64,000 nucleotides of DNA from Calliopum simillimum (taxonomy: Eukaryota > Arthropoda > Insecta > Diptera > Lauxaniidae). Each line of letters opens with the position of its first letter. Within the stretch, counting starts at the first letter, position 1. Below are positions 9,422 through 20,600 of the stretch, piece by piece. The stretch is from assembly GCA_951812925.1 (NCBI GenBank), contig OX638369.1, forward strand, positions 28,694,392 to 28,758,391, written 5' to 3'. The notes below the pieces were generated by a model. It was not told the DNA's origin. It made no database searches and worked only from the letters and a program-made list of their open reading frames with translations. Position numbers and translations under genes: made by a program.

Positions 9422-12400
9422 ATGGCTACCATCGATACTCTACGGAATAAAAGAACCTATCTAAAGGGAACTGCAACCAGGTTGGAAAAGTTTTTGAGCC
9501 AAATTACTACCGAAACGTCGCTTTTTGAAATACGAGCCAGATTAGAAAATTTGGAGAAAATATACGATAATTTTCAATCGTTGGATATTGAGATGGCTGC
9601 TCTTGATGAAGATGTACCGGAACGTGATACTGAATTAGAAGAATTTGAAGAGAGATATTTTCAAATGAAAGCGAAGTTCAGTGAAATTATTGATGCCAAG
9701 CTGCTTGTTGCAAATGTTAATAGTGATCCCCTCAACTCAACAACAACGCATCAAGATGCTATGCAGAAACTGTTGGAGTCCCAAACATCTTTTTTGGAAA
9801 AATTGACAGCGCTACAACCGCCATTAGCAAATGTTGGTGCTACGACTTCGTCACCTACCGCGAACACCGCTGCCCCAGCTGCTGATATACGACTTCCTAA
9901 GCTGAATATTCCAATATTTGAAGGTAACTACTCTGAATTTAGATCATTCTTTGATTTATTCAACAGCTCAGTGCATAACAACCATACATTGACTGCATCA
10001 CAGAAGTTTCAATATCTGAAAGGGTTGTTAAAGGGTGAGCCTGCCATGCTTATACGACATCTTGCTGTGTCAGATCAAAACTACGAGGAAGCCATAAAAA
10101 AGATTCAAGATCGTTATGATAAGCCTTCACTGGTTATTGATTCTTTAATCGAAACATTTTTATCTATATCTAAAGCAGATGACTCTCAAGGTCTTCGAAA
10201 CGTATCGAATATTGCTGATGAAGTTATACGTGGGCTTAGAGCGCAAGGCGAGGAAGCAGAGAAACGTGATCCGTGGCTGATACATCTTTTACTTAAAAAA
10301 GTCGATAGAGAAACTCATCATTCTTGGGCTGAGCATTGTAGTAAAACTACATTTCCTACGCTGGAGAATTTTATCATTTTCATCAATGAACGTTGTGATG
10401 CATTAGAACGTGTTCCAACTCCAATTGAAAAGCAACGCGCTGGCGGAACACAATCTAAAATTAAATCCGTCAGAACTTATTCTGGCTACATGAAACGATC
10501 CTGTTTTGCGTGCTCTCAAGACCACCATCTTGCCTATTGCCCTACGTTTATCAAGATGTCTACGCCCAATCGCATAAATTTTGTAAAAGAGAAAAGATTG
10601 TGTTTTAATTGTTTGAAGCAGGGACATTCAGTACAAAATTGTCCATCTAAACACCTTTGTGAATTTTGCAAAGGTCATCATCATTCTTATATTCATCTAG
10701 AGCGAAATTCTAACTACAATACGGTCGCAGCTGCCATGGTGAAAAAAGTGGATTCTCTCCCCACTAAGGATGAGAAAAAATCGAGTGAACTGCCTAAAAA
10801 AGTCGAAGCTACAATAGATGCTGTAACTACATCAATCAATCTTGCTGCCACATCTGAGGTAAGAAATCTAAATATGCTTTTGCCCACTGCTAGGGTTTTT
10901 GTTAAGGACAACATGGGTTGCTTCCAAGGCTGTAATATTCTATTGGACTCTGGATGCCAGAACACGTTGATTTCCGAGCGGTGTGCAAATAGACTTGGAT
11001 TACAACGATCTGCCTCTAAAATATTTATCCACGGATTGGGAAATAACAAGGCTGGTGCAACACGGGGTATAGTCGAGCTTCAGGTAAAATCTATTTATAA
11101 TTCTGAAAGTGTTGTCATGCTAGCCCATGTTTTTAAGAGTCTTACATCTCAATTGCCATGTTCTTCGCTTACAATAAACTATTGGGAAGATATAAAAAAT
11201 CTGTCTCTTGCTGATCCCAAATTTGATACTCCAAAGGATATTGACATCCTTGTAGGATATGACTATTTCTTTACTCTATTAAAAGAAGGGCGTATTGTTA
11301 AAAATGGTAATTTGCTAGCTCAAAATACAATCTTTGGCTATGTTGTTTGTGGAGGTTGTACGTCTGAAAACACCTTTAGTACTTGCCACATAATGACTCA
11401 AAATATACCTGAAGTTGATTTGAACCAAACTTTGCAACTATTTTGGAAACTTGAAAGCGTCCCTCAGATGACTACTACTTTGACTGCTGAAGATCAGCAA
11501 GCTGAAGACTTTTATAAATCTACTACTATCCGTGCTGATAGATATTCAGTCAGACTTCCATTTGTGAAAAATCCTGAAACTGGTAAATCCTATGCGGGGG
11601 CCTTAAGACGACTACTGTCTATGGAAAGGAAATTTAAATCTAATCCTGATTTAAAACTATCCTATACAGAATTTATGAGTGAATACTTGTCACTGGGTCA
11701 TATGAAACTTGTTCCCCAGGAGGAAATAAATCGTCCGTCCGAAAACGTTTATTACTTGCCTCACCATGCTGTTCTTAGAGAAAATTCTTTAACCACAAAA
11801 CTAAGAGTGGTATTTGATGGTTCTGCTAAATCATCTAATGGAAAATCGCTAAATGACAATTTACTAAAAGGACCAATTTTGCAACAAGACTTAATAGCTG
11901 TTCTTTTGAGATATCGTTGTAAGAAGTACTGCTTTTCGGCAGACATTCAACAAATGTTTCGAATGATAAATGTACAAGAATGTGATCAGGACTATCAGCG
12001 CATTTTATGGCGAAATTCACCTAATGAGGAAGTTCAACATTATCGATTAACTACTGTAACTTATGGCACGCGTCCCGCACCCTATCTTTCTATTCGCACT
12101 CTCCTACAGCTGAGTGATGACGAGCATAATCGGTACCCTATGGCTAGTGAAGCTGTTAAAAATTCATTTTATGTTGACGATTGTATGGCAGGCTCCAATA
12201 CCCTAAAAGAAGCTCAAGAGCTAGCAGAACAATTAAATAATTTGCTTACGGCTGGCGGTTTCCACTTAAGGAAGTGGGCCACAAATCAGAGTAGTATTCT
12301 TCAAAAGATTCCAGATAGTGAGAAAATTTATAGCATGGTCGATGTGCCATCGGATATGACAGTATGCCTCCTTGGCGTTATTTGGAATCCTATGACTGAT

Positions 12401-14725
12401 TGTTTTTCGTATAAGGTAAAAGAAAATCAATATTGCCTTAACACCAAAAGGAACCTGCTTTCCGAGATTTCGAAAATTTTTGACCCACTTGGCTGGATAT
12501 CACCTGCAATTATAGCTGTGAAAATAATTATACAGCGACTATGGCTATCCAAACTGGAATGGGATGAGCTGTTGCCTGCTGACATTTTAGACGAAGTCAA
12601 ACTACTATTTTCAGAGTTTTATTTACTTAATAACATTAATATAAAACGACTTATTTTTTCCACAGAGCCAGTTGTAACCTTTCATGGATTCTGTGATGCC
12701 TCCAGCTTAGCCTATGCTGCAGTCATTTATTGTCGAAAAACGTCAGCAGATGGACAAGTGTCAACTAACATCGTCATATCTAAAACCAAGGTGGCTCCAA
12801 TGGCCTCACTTTCAATTCCCAGGCTGGAACTTTGTGCAGCGTATTTGTTAACTCAACTGTTTGAATATTTAGCATCTGTCATTAACTTGAAATTAAATGA
12901 AGTGGTTTGCTGGTCTGATAGCAAAACCGTTTTAGCCTGGTTGTCTTCACATCCATCGAAGTGGAAAACTTTTATTAGTCATCGAACATCCTACATCTTA
13001 GAAACTGTTCCCAGTGCGCAATGGCGATATGTTCCCAGCAAACAGAATCCAGCCGATGCTGCTAGTAGAGGTGTAAGATCCAGCTTCTTAATTAATGATA
13101 AATTATGGTTTAATGGTCCATCGTGGTTGCTTATGGAGGAAAATTGGTGGCCACTATCCGAATCTCAGGATAATATTACAAGTGAAGAACTTCGTCCAGT
13201 AAATCATGTGGCTCTAGCTTCAGCTACTTACGATCCGGACTCCGTTAGCAGAATAAGCAACAGAATTTCCAGTTGGGCTAAAATGGTGCGAGTACTAGCT
13301 TACTGCATACGATATGTCAACATTCTCAAAAATAAGTGCAGAGACACCTCACCTCTCAAAGTCAAAGAACTTAAGTTTGCTGAACTAAAATTGTATAAAT
13401 ACTATCAAGCGGTTGACTTTTTTGAGATTATGTCGTCTATTCAGCAAGGTCAAGCTACCCTAACTAACAAAAAACTACGGAAACTTTCACCATTCGTGGA
13501 TGCTGATGGGCTGCTGCGTGTTGGCGGAAGATTAACTAAAGCTGACCTACCTTATGACAGTCAGCATCAAATAATTCTTCATAAAGACAGCCCAATCGTT
13601 CGGAAAATTGTTCACGATTTGCACGTGAAAAATCTTCATAGCGGAATTACTTTGTTGTTCGCTACACTGCGGCAAAAATATTGGATAATTGGTGCTCGTG
13701 AAATTGTTAAAACTGTAATTCGCCAGTGTGGAGCTTGCACTCGCTTTAGTGCACGAGCTCAAGAGCAACTTATGGGCGACTTGCCTAAATTTCGTGTCAA
13801 CGCTGCCTTTCCATTTTACGAAGTTGGATGCGACTATGCTGGGCCTATATTGTATAAGCAGCACAGTGGCAGAAAGGCCCCGAAAGTCAAAGCATATGTT
13901 GCAGTCTTTATCTGCTTAGTGACCAAAGCTGTTCACCTAGAACTTGTCTCCGATTTGAGTACCGATGCCTTCTTAGCCGCTCTCGATCGATTTGTTGCTA
14001 GACGTGGTCTGTGTGGTCATATACACAGCGATAATGGAACTAATTTTCAAGGAGCTGCCAGAAAGCTGAATGAAATTCACAAAATGGTAACTTCTTTTGA
14101 ATCTAATAATGATATTTCGAATTTTTTATCTTCAAAGGGTATTCAGTGGCACTTCATACCACCAAATACGCCACATTTCGGTGGGTTATGGGAGTCTACA
14201 GTCAAGTCTATGAAGTTTCATCTAAGAAGAACTATGGGTCAAGCTACACTAAACTTTGAGGAATTATCAACTCTCCTAGCTAGAATTGAGGCTATATTAA
14301 ATTCGAGGCCTTTAGTCCAAGCTGATTCTGATGACGTCCCCTATATAACGCCTGGACATTTCTTAGTTGGAAGGCCCCTGAACTCGTTGCCAGAAGCAGA
14401 CATAACTCATCTCAAAACTGGGTTATTATCTAAATGGAGATTGGTTCAACAATTAACTCAATATTTTTGGTCTCGCTGGTCAACTGATTATTTGCTGTCA
14501 CTTCAACCAAAATCTAAATGGTTGAAAGAAAAATCTAATCTAATTATTGGTGACGTCGTCCTGATACGTGAAGATAATCTACCTCCCGCTTGCTGGAAAC
14601 TTGGCCGTGTAATCGAAACCCATGCTGGATCCGATGGGCTCGTCAGAGTTGTCACTATCAAAACTGAGAATTCAACTTTCAAGAGGCCAGTTGCTAAACT
14701 TCATCAATTGCCAAAGGAATGTTGA
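9422..14725 (+). CDS. BEL/Pao Gag-Pol polyprotein, intact
   Basis: The frame opens at ATGG (9422), right after an in-frame TAA at 9416, and runs 1767 codons with no break. The N-terminus is helical and acidic. A Gag region of the DUF1759 type begins near residue 155 (LPKLNIPIFEGN). A Cys-rich cluster starts at C361 and a CCHC knuckle spans 394-407. The protease Asp is in LLDSGCQ (D509). Reverse transcriptase runs from about 775, with D841 in SADIQQ and YVDD at 917-920. The Pao-type A17 segment includes FDPLGWISP (1020-1028), followed by RNase H around D1092. Integrase has an HHCC-like part (HSGI…CGAC) and acidic residues D1471, D1537 and E1591. The C-terminal DUF5641-like domain ends the protein. 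The length and complete motifs suggest a functional polyprotein that cleaves itself and drives reverse transcription and integration. Confidence 0.97.
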   Translation: MATIDTLRNKRTYLKGTATRLEKFLSQITTETSLFEIRARLENLEKIYDNFQSLDIEMAALDEDVPERDTELEEFEERYFQMKAKFSEIIDAKLLVANVNSDPLNSTTTHQDAMQKLLESQTSFLEKLTALQPPLANVGATTSSPTANTAAPAADIRLPKLNIPIFEGNYSEFRSFFDLFNSSVHNNHTLTASQKFQYLKGLLKGEPAMLIRHLAVSDQNYEEAIKKIQDRYDKPSLVIDSLIETFLSISKADDSQGLRNVSNIADEVIRGLRAQGEEAEKRDPWLIHLLLKKVDRETHHSWAEHCSKTTFPTLENFIIFINERCDALERVPTPIEKQRAGGTQSKIKSVRTYSGYMKRSCFACSQDHHLAYCPTFIKMSTPNRINFVKEKRLCFNCLKQGHSVQNCPSKHLCEFCKGHHHSYIHLERNSNYNTVAAAMVKKVDSLPTKDEKKSSELPKKVEATIDAVTTSINLAATSEVRNLNMLLPTARVFVKDNMGCFQGCNILLDSGCQNTLISERCANRLGLQRSASKIFIHGLGNNKAGATRGIVELQVKSIYNSESVVMLAHVFKSLTSQLPCSSLTINYWEDIKNLSLADPKFDTPKDIDILVGYDYFFTLLKEGRIVKNGNLLAQNTIFGYVVCGGCTSENTFSTCHIMTQNIPEVDLNQTLQLFWKLESVPQMTTTLTAEDQQAEDFYKSTTIRADRYSVRLPFVKNPETGKSYAGALRRLLSMERKFKSNPDLKLSYTEFMSEYLSLGHMKLVPQEEINRPSENVYYLPHHAVLRENSLTTKLRVVFDGSAKSSNGKSLNDNLLKGPILQQDLIAVLLRYRCKKYCFSADIQQMFRMINVQECDQDYQRILWRNSPNEEVQHYRLTTVTYGTRPAPYLSIRTLLQLSDDEHNRYPMASEAVKNSFYVDDCMAGSNTLKEAQELAEQLNNLLTAGGFHLRKWATNQSSILQKIPDSEKIYSMVDVPSDMTVCLLGVIWNPMTDCFSYKVKENQYCLNTKRNLLSEISKIFDPLGWISPAIIAVKIIIQRLWLSKLEWDELLPADILDEVKLLFSEFYLLNNINIKRLIFSTEPVVTFHGFCDASSLAYAAVIYCRKTSADGQVSTNIVISKTKVAPMASLSIPRLELCAAYLLTQLFEYLASVINLKLNEVVCWSDSKTVLAWLSSHPSKWKTFISHRTSYILETVPSAQWRYVPSKQNPADAASRGVRSSFLINDKLWFNGPSWLLMEENWWPLSESQDNITSEELRPVNHVALASATYDPDSVSRISNRISSWAKMVRVLAYCIRYVNILKNKCRDTSPLKVKELKFAELKLYKYYQAVDFFEIMSSIQQGQATLTNKKLRKLSPFVDADGLLRVGGRLTKADLPYDSQHQIILHKDSPIVRKIVHDLHVKNLHSGITLLFATLRQKYWIIGAREIVKTVIRQCGACTRFSARAQEQLMGDLPKFRVNAAFPFYEVGCDYAGPILYKQHSGRKAPKVKAYVAVFICLVTKAVHLELVSDLSTDAFLAALDRFVARRGLCGHIHSDNGTNFQGAARKLNEIHKMVTSFESNNDISNFLSSKGIQWHFIPPNTPHFGGLWESTVKSMKFHLRRTMGQATLNFEELSTLLARIEAILNSRPLVQADSDDVPYITPGHFLVGRPLNSLPEADITHLKTGLLSKWRLVQQLTQYFWSRWSTDYLLSLQPKSKWLKEKSNLIIGDVVLIREDNLPPACWKLGRVIETHAGSDGLVRVVTIKTENSTFKRPVAKLHQLPKEC

Positions 14726-14733
14726 ACGCCGTT

Positions 14734-14748
14734 CAAGGCTGGCGGTTA
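14734..14748 (+). other. Candidate polypurine tract of BEL
   Basis: CAAGGCTGGCGGTTA directly precedes the 3' LTR and lies just after the Gag-Pol stop. It is purine-rich rather than pure purine. Its position is what is expected for the plus-strand primer. Confidence 0.6.
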
Positions 14749-15070
14749 TGTTTATGAAAAATATTAAGTTTTATCCTAAGTTTATTTGACTAGAATTTGA
14801 ATTCTTTAATTTTGAAAATTTTGCTATTTAATAATTTAGTTTACACCGCCACTGGTTGTTTTTTCTACTATTTAAAGAACCGTAAAATCATTCGAGTAAT
14901 TCTTCTTTCTATTTTGCTTTTCACCTAACTGTTAAATCATACGATTCTAATACTCTCAGTGGCGCATAGCAATGTAACATTTTAAGCTAGTCATAAGAAA
15001 TTTGACAAAAATAAATTAGTCTGTTATGAAACGTTAAACTCAACGCAACTACTTAGTTTGTTCTTAGACA
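14749..15070 (+). repeat. BEL 3' LTR
   Basis: This is the 322-base downstream copy, identical by eye to 8689-9010, followed by the target duplication ATTC. Identity over the full length means very little time since insertion. Confidence 0.97.
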
Positions 15071-15074
15071 ATTC

Positions 15075-17227
15075 ATTTTTCATAGATGTTTAAGCAAAAT
15101 ACAGGAAGACTTCACAGTTTTCTTTTGTGATAAACTATGCAATATTCTTCTTTATTATAAAACCATAGTAAAACTCTAAGGATTGATTAGATTCACCCAG
15201 ACCATCATAAATTCCAACAATAAAAATGCAAAATCATCATAAATAAAATCATGACAATAACACTACGGACTGCAATTGCAGTCAACTATAGTTTGGACCA
15301 ACTTGAAATGCATGAAAATCATAAACATTTTCTTTTTATCATCTTTAAACGTTTCACCTTTCACCCTCCTGTTGCTAAGACTTTTTATTAGTTTTTTTTT
15401 TCCATAAAAATAAAACACTTTTGCATAAACACTCTGAGCTCTGAGTGTAGTGTGGGGGAGTTATGGCGTTGGTAATGTCACTGCTATCTTGGTCATTCTC
15501 AAGAGTCTGTTTATAGTTTTTTAAAATGCTCAACTAACCATCAGAAGCACAGACTGTTAAGCGTACGACAGATTGGAAATTGTGAAAAAAAAGAAGAAAA
15601 ATGTTGGCAATAAGTAAGAAATAAATGGAACAAGCATTTGCTTGTACAGGAGTAGCAACAGCAACAGTTCAGAGCAAACAAAGTGCACTGTAGTGAAAGG
15701 AATAACTTAGATAAAGTAAACCAACCATGTAAGCTGCTTTTTGAGTACAGAAAAGGTAGCATGTTTTGAATGCATGGTAAGTTGGTAATGTCTTATTTAA
15801 AATGCTATTATTAGGATTAATATTCAATAAATTTAAGTAGTTGAGTTCTAAATATACTACTCTAATACTTAAATTGAAGGTTTCAATATGATTCGTAGAA
15901 TGGTTTGAAGTTGAGTTTACAGTATGGTTACTAAATATATGTATTATATAATATATTGCAAAAATAATAGAAACTGTTTAAGTCGATATTTGAAAACTCT
16001 CTTAAATAAGCTGCCACAAATATACTACTTTGCTTTGTAGTCAAAAATTTACCTAAGCAATTTTTCCTTAGGCGTAAAGTGACACAAAATTAACTTCATA
16101 ATGTAAATTGACTATCATTTTGTTGGATTTTGGTTCCATGAAAACTTTAACAGAAGGTGTAGAGTTGATGATACTTATTATATTCAAAATAATGATATTG
16201 GTCAAACAACTATCTCTTTAATTGATGCTTATTTATGTTCGTTATATGGAATTTTGAATTGTTATTTGCAAAAAATCTAGATCTTAACAAAATGACTTAC
16301 TGATAGTTCAAGCCACTAATTCTCTATCTGTTTACTGTATAACCGTCAAATTACAATGAAATCATGACATCAATTGCAAGTATTAAGGTACAATCACATT
16401 ATGACATTACTTTTGTCTCAGCTATTAAATGATACTTCATCAAGTGCACTTTCAAAGGGGCTCCTAAGAAGCTGAGAAAATACCTAAACGTTATAAAAAG
16501 AGCTGTTTTTTGGTTAACGATATGAGGGATAACTTTCAGACATAGATTTTTTAGAATTCAGGTTGCTCCGAAATTCAAATTTTTAAAACTTTGATTTTTT
16601 TTTTTTTACAAATGACACCCTCTAACGAACAAACTATTAGTTGCGGAAAGATGACTATCAGGAAAAAAATATTGCGGAGTATATTTTCTACAGTTCTGGG
16701 ATATCTTCTACAATCGAGTACATTGTTTTCGGTGTTTAGGGTATACAGCCTTTTGTACCCAAAAAAGGCGTTTTTGACATAAATTGAAAAATTTCTCCAC
16801 ATTCAGTTTAAAATTCACAAGAAAACCACAAATTGATTTTGACGTTAAAAAACTTTAAGTTGTAGAAGCAAAATACACTGCGAAATATAAATACCCAAAA
16901 TCACACTTTTACAAAAATTATATGAAATTTAAAAACTGTCATATCTCGCGCAAATTTCAGCCAATTTCTGTTCTGAAGACAACGTTTGAAAGCTCTTGAC
17001 TTCCTTTCAAGTATCTTGTCAACATTTTTGGTATATTTATAAATTAAAACATGATATGATATACTTTAGTTTTTAACAAATGGCACCCCTTAGCGAGCAG
17101 ACAATTAGCCTCGGAATTATGATTTCATAACAAGATTTTAGAAAAATAAATTTCCTACATTTATTGGGTCATAAAGTTTATGTACGACCCTTGCATTTTG
17201 AGTTATAGCAAAAAAGAAAAAAACATT
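15075..17227. other. Non-coding intron DNA with one diverged direct repeat
   Basis: No gene is seen. A phrase near 16609 (CAAATGACACCCTCTAACGA) returns near 17079 as CAAATGGCACCCCTTAGCGA, each followed by a similar 20 bases. This suggests a decayed repeat with a ~470-base internal duplication. The rest, 15075-16430, shows nothing recognisable. Confidence 0.45.
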
Positions 17228-17960
17228 TTATGAGTCGAAAAATTTCAACTGCTTCCATAGGGCAAACTTCTCACTTAGCATATAAAAATGAATGTTTGTA
17301 TGTCTGTATGTTCCTTATAGAGTCCCAACTGGCTGGACCGATCACCGTGAAAATTTATATTTATAGCTTTTTGGGTACGGCGTCTTTCTGCATCATTAAT
17401 TTTTTCGGTTTTTTTTTCACCCAAGGGTCCCCCCTAGGATGCCGGAAGCAAACATTTTTTTTTTAGTTTTTTCAAGTTTTCTGCACGTTTTATGACTTTT
17501 TACGACATTTTAGTGGAAAACAATTTTTCACCCAAGGGTCCCCCCTAGGATGCCGGAACCAAAAACTTGTTTTTCTTTTTTCAGGTTTTCTACGCGTTTC
17601 ATGACTTTTTGCATTTTAGTGGAAAATTTTTTTTTCACACAACGGTCTTCCCTTAGATGGCGAAACCAAAAATTAAAAATACTTTTTAATTTCGTTTTTT
17701 TCGTGTTTTCTACGTGTTTCATGACTTTTTAGAACATTTTAGATGAAAAAAAATGTTTGCACCAAGGGTCTATCTTGGATGTCGGAAACAAAAATTTATA
17801 AAATTTTTTATTTCGTATTTTTAGTGTTTCCAAAAAAGATATCTCTGAAAATATTTAGCGGACATGAATGAGATTTGGTATATGTATTAAGAGTATCGGG
17901 AAAATTAATGTCCAAGGAAAAATGGGCAGTCCACGACCATAAAAAATTACATATCTCTGC
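17228..17960. repeat. Tandem-repeat-bearing dispersed element (plus orientation)
   Basis: A leader near 17278-17345 (AAAAATGAATGTTTGTATGT then CTGGCTGGACCGATC) is followed by four tandem units of about 105-125 bases starting near 17414, 17524, 17629 and 17753. Each unit contains CACCCAAGGGTC or a variant, then GATGCCGGAA, then TTTCATGACTTTT and CATTTTAGTGGAAAA. The units get more diverged to the right. The trailing phrase ATGAATGAGATTTGGTA also occurs in the repeat block at 52.8-53.7 kb. The small frames at 17230-17466, 17528-17722 and 17550-17732 are products of this repeat. Confidence 0.75.
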
Positions 17961-20279
17961 AACTATTTAATGCACATAGATTGATTGATTGATTTATTCA
18001 TATTTTTTCCATCCATATATAAGTTAACAATATGAGGTTTAATACGTATACATTCTTTGTTTTAATTTAATTGGAGATGCCCCGCCCTTTGTACAAGAGA
18101 AAGTGTAGCGACGCACACCGAAAAATGCTAGTGAAAAATAAATCTCAAAATGCAGATAATTAACAAGTTTCAAAGACTTGGACTGAATTACTTAATAAAT
18201 ATATCGTTGCTTTTGAAAAAAGTATAAAATACTATAAGAAACACTGATTTTTGTCATTTAGAGCTTGATTCAAGTTCCGGTCGAGCCATCTTTTGGGTGG
18301 TTTTGATGCACACCAAGTATGCATTCTTTATTATAAAGCCTCAACCCCTAAAGTAATCTTTGATGTAACCTTTGATTTTCTCAGTATTTCTAAAAAACTG
18401 CACCCTTATGTTCAACCACCACTCATAAAATTACGAAGGCCTTGCTCTGTGTGTGACTAAAAGTTTGAAGTACACAGTACTACTTTTGCCTGGAAATGGT
18501 ACTTAGGCCCTTTGGTACGGCCACTCCTCAATTGAATAAACGTCTTTAAATTCTCGCTGACTCTGGTGAGAAATATATTATTTAGTCAAGTTGGCAATAT
18601 CTCTAGTTCAGACAAAATGATAAGTTTTTTTCTCAAATTTCACTAGAATTCTTATGAAACAGTCTTCTTATTGCACCAGCAAAGATGCAATCATTTGGTG
18701 ATATCCTTTTGATATAAGAAATACTTGGGTATTTATATTCTAAGAAACTCTTTAGCAAAGCTGTCATTTATAATAAAAACTAAATGACGCGCTGCCTAGC
18801 AACGAGGTCAATTGTACAGCTGCGCACAGGTGCAGTGCAATTTGCAATTGACGAATGCAACAATTTAGTTTTTTTCCATTTATTTTTTCAGATTTTTTTC
18901 TTTTGCAGCAATATATCTATTGTCATGTTGGAAAAAAAAAAAAAAAAATGTTAAACGGAACAAAGCGTTTGCATTTAATTTTGCTTGCGAGCGCAGTTAT
19001 TGTTGCAAATGACGCAATTCTCGTTGATGTTGGCTCTTGTGTGTGATTCTCCATCCAGCAACAATGATTTGTAGCATCAAGTGTTTGCATTGTTGGTAAT
19101 TCAAGACGTTGCCATAAACCTTCTGATGGCATTTGCTTCGTTGTCTGTATTGCCGCTGCTTGTTATGCGATTTGTGTTTAAAATAGTTAACGATTTTTCC
19201 GTTTCCTTTGTATGTGTGGGTGTGTGAAAATTTTTAAGTTTTTTTTTTGTGATGGGAAATTCTCTATTCTTTTGTTTGATTTTTTGCAAAAAAAAACTTT
19301 GTATTTATTAGATACAATTTTGAACTTTGACAGCAAAAGCGCACCTAATTGACATCGTTTGACACTTTGAAAGTTTTGCTGCTGCTGTTGTTTGTTGCTG
19401 TTGACATTGACGTCAAACTACGTAATGAAGAGAGTATTACGTGCAGACATCAGTCAGCAAATGAAAAGTTTTTGCCATGTCAAGCATGTTTTTTGTATGT
19501 TTTATAAGTGTTAATTCCATGATAGATAGTATTGATGATATATGACTTTCAAAAGACAAAGGTAACTAAATTTTTTGTAAAACTTTAAGAAAACTTTTAC
19601 GTTTTTATAAAAAAAAAAGATCTATAAATTACGCTCTACTTTTTTGCCAAAGAACTATTATCAATCATTGCTAAAACTCTAAAGAACAACATCAAGCCAA
19701 CATTCATTATGAAATTTTAACAGTCATTTTGTTTGAAAAACAACACAAACAATAAAACTGGAGCAGTTGCAAAAATCAGCATTAGACAAAATCAGCAAAA
19801 TAGAAATATATACATGTATACAAATATATATGTATAAACATATGTTTATATGCATGTGAATATAATGAAAGAAAATAAACACTATGGTGGTCAAATGTTG
19901 ATAAGTCAGCAGGAAGAGCAACAACATCAGCAACAGCAGTAGCAGCTTAATCTGACCAGAATATTTTTGCTGACAGTGTTGTAGTTGTTTTTGTTGTTTG
20001 TGAAATTTCAAATTAAAAATAATAATTAAAATCTACGCCATTGGCGTTAAGCGCAAACAAAAAGATGCCTCTTCCTTACGGATGCTGCTGTTGTTGTTAC
20101 TGTGTACTGTTGGTCAGTTTGTCATTGTAGCATTATGTATGAAAAAATCCGTATTAAATTACATATTTATAAATACAATTGTAGTTTGTTGTCAACCGTC
20201 TACTGACAGTTGCCATGTTATGTAGGTTGCTTGTTCAAAAATCGTGTTTTTTTTGTTTTTAATCATCAAAAATATATCT
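17961..20279. other. Non-coding stretch, nothing recognised
   Basis: The stretch contains GATT runs near 17984, an A run near 18930 and an AT/CATATG-rich part near 19805-19860. There are CAG/CAA triplets around 19915-19950. No coding or RNA feature is supported. Confidence 0.5.
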
Positions 20280-20600
20280 TATTTCGGAAAAAAACCCCTA
20301 AGAACATATGGGTGTCTGTCTTCAGTCTCACTCAGCGCTTCAGAGATATGATAAATTATTTTTTTTGGAAACACGAAAAATAGAAAAAAAAAAAAATTTT
20401 TTTAAGTTTTTGTTTCCGACATCCAGATAGACCATCGGTGAAAAAATTTGTTTTCCTCTCAAATGTTCTAAACAGTCATGAAACGCGTAGAAAACACGTT
20501 ATAACGAAAATAAAAGAATTTTTAATTTTTGGTTCCGCCGTTGGACCGTTGGGTGAAAAAAATTTTTTTTCCACTAAAATGAAAAAGTATAAAAAATTAA
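20280..20600. repeat. Inverted copy of the 17.4-kb tandem repeat
   Basis: Read on the minus strand this segment contains the same units as 17414-17830. Examples are the complements of GATGTCGGAAACAAAAA (near 20405) and of CCACTAAAATG, GTTTTCTACGCGTTTCATGA (near 20475-20500) and CACCCAACGGTCCAACGG (near 20535-20560). So the same family sits in opposite orientation about 2.5 kb away. Confidence 0.7.

Larger units (their letters stand above)
8685..15074 (+). mobile_element. Complete BEL/Pao LTR retrotransposon with 4-bp target duplication
   Basis: The insertion runs from the target duplication ATTC (8685-8688) to its copy at 15071-15074. In order it has a 5' LTR, a primer-binding-site-like sequence, a ~400-base leader, one intact Gag-Pol frame, a purine-rich tract and a 3' LTR. 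Both LTRs begin TG and end CA and read as identical over 322 bases. Domain order (Gag, zinc knuckles, protease, RT, RNase H, integrase) and the fused single ORF are the BEL/Pao plan. No envelope-like ORF follows. The element is antisense to Fas3. It looks recent and structurally competent. Confidence 0.97.

Noticed and set aside
10403..13864. Several 60-110 codon minus-strand frames inside the BEL element
   Set aside because: They are shadows of the intact plus-strand Gag-Pol frame and have no motifs of their own.
15050..15100. A 5-bp BEL target duplication
   Set aside because: The flanks agree for four bases only (ATTC). Extending gives GATTC on the left against ATTCA on the right.
18855..19046. 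Possible signal-peptide exon (hydrophobic LILLASAVIVAN)
   Set aside because: It is on the plus strand, opposite to Fas3, and follows a poly-A run. No donor in the required phase 1 is evident.
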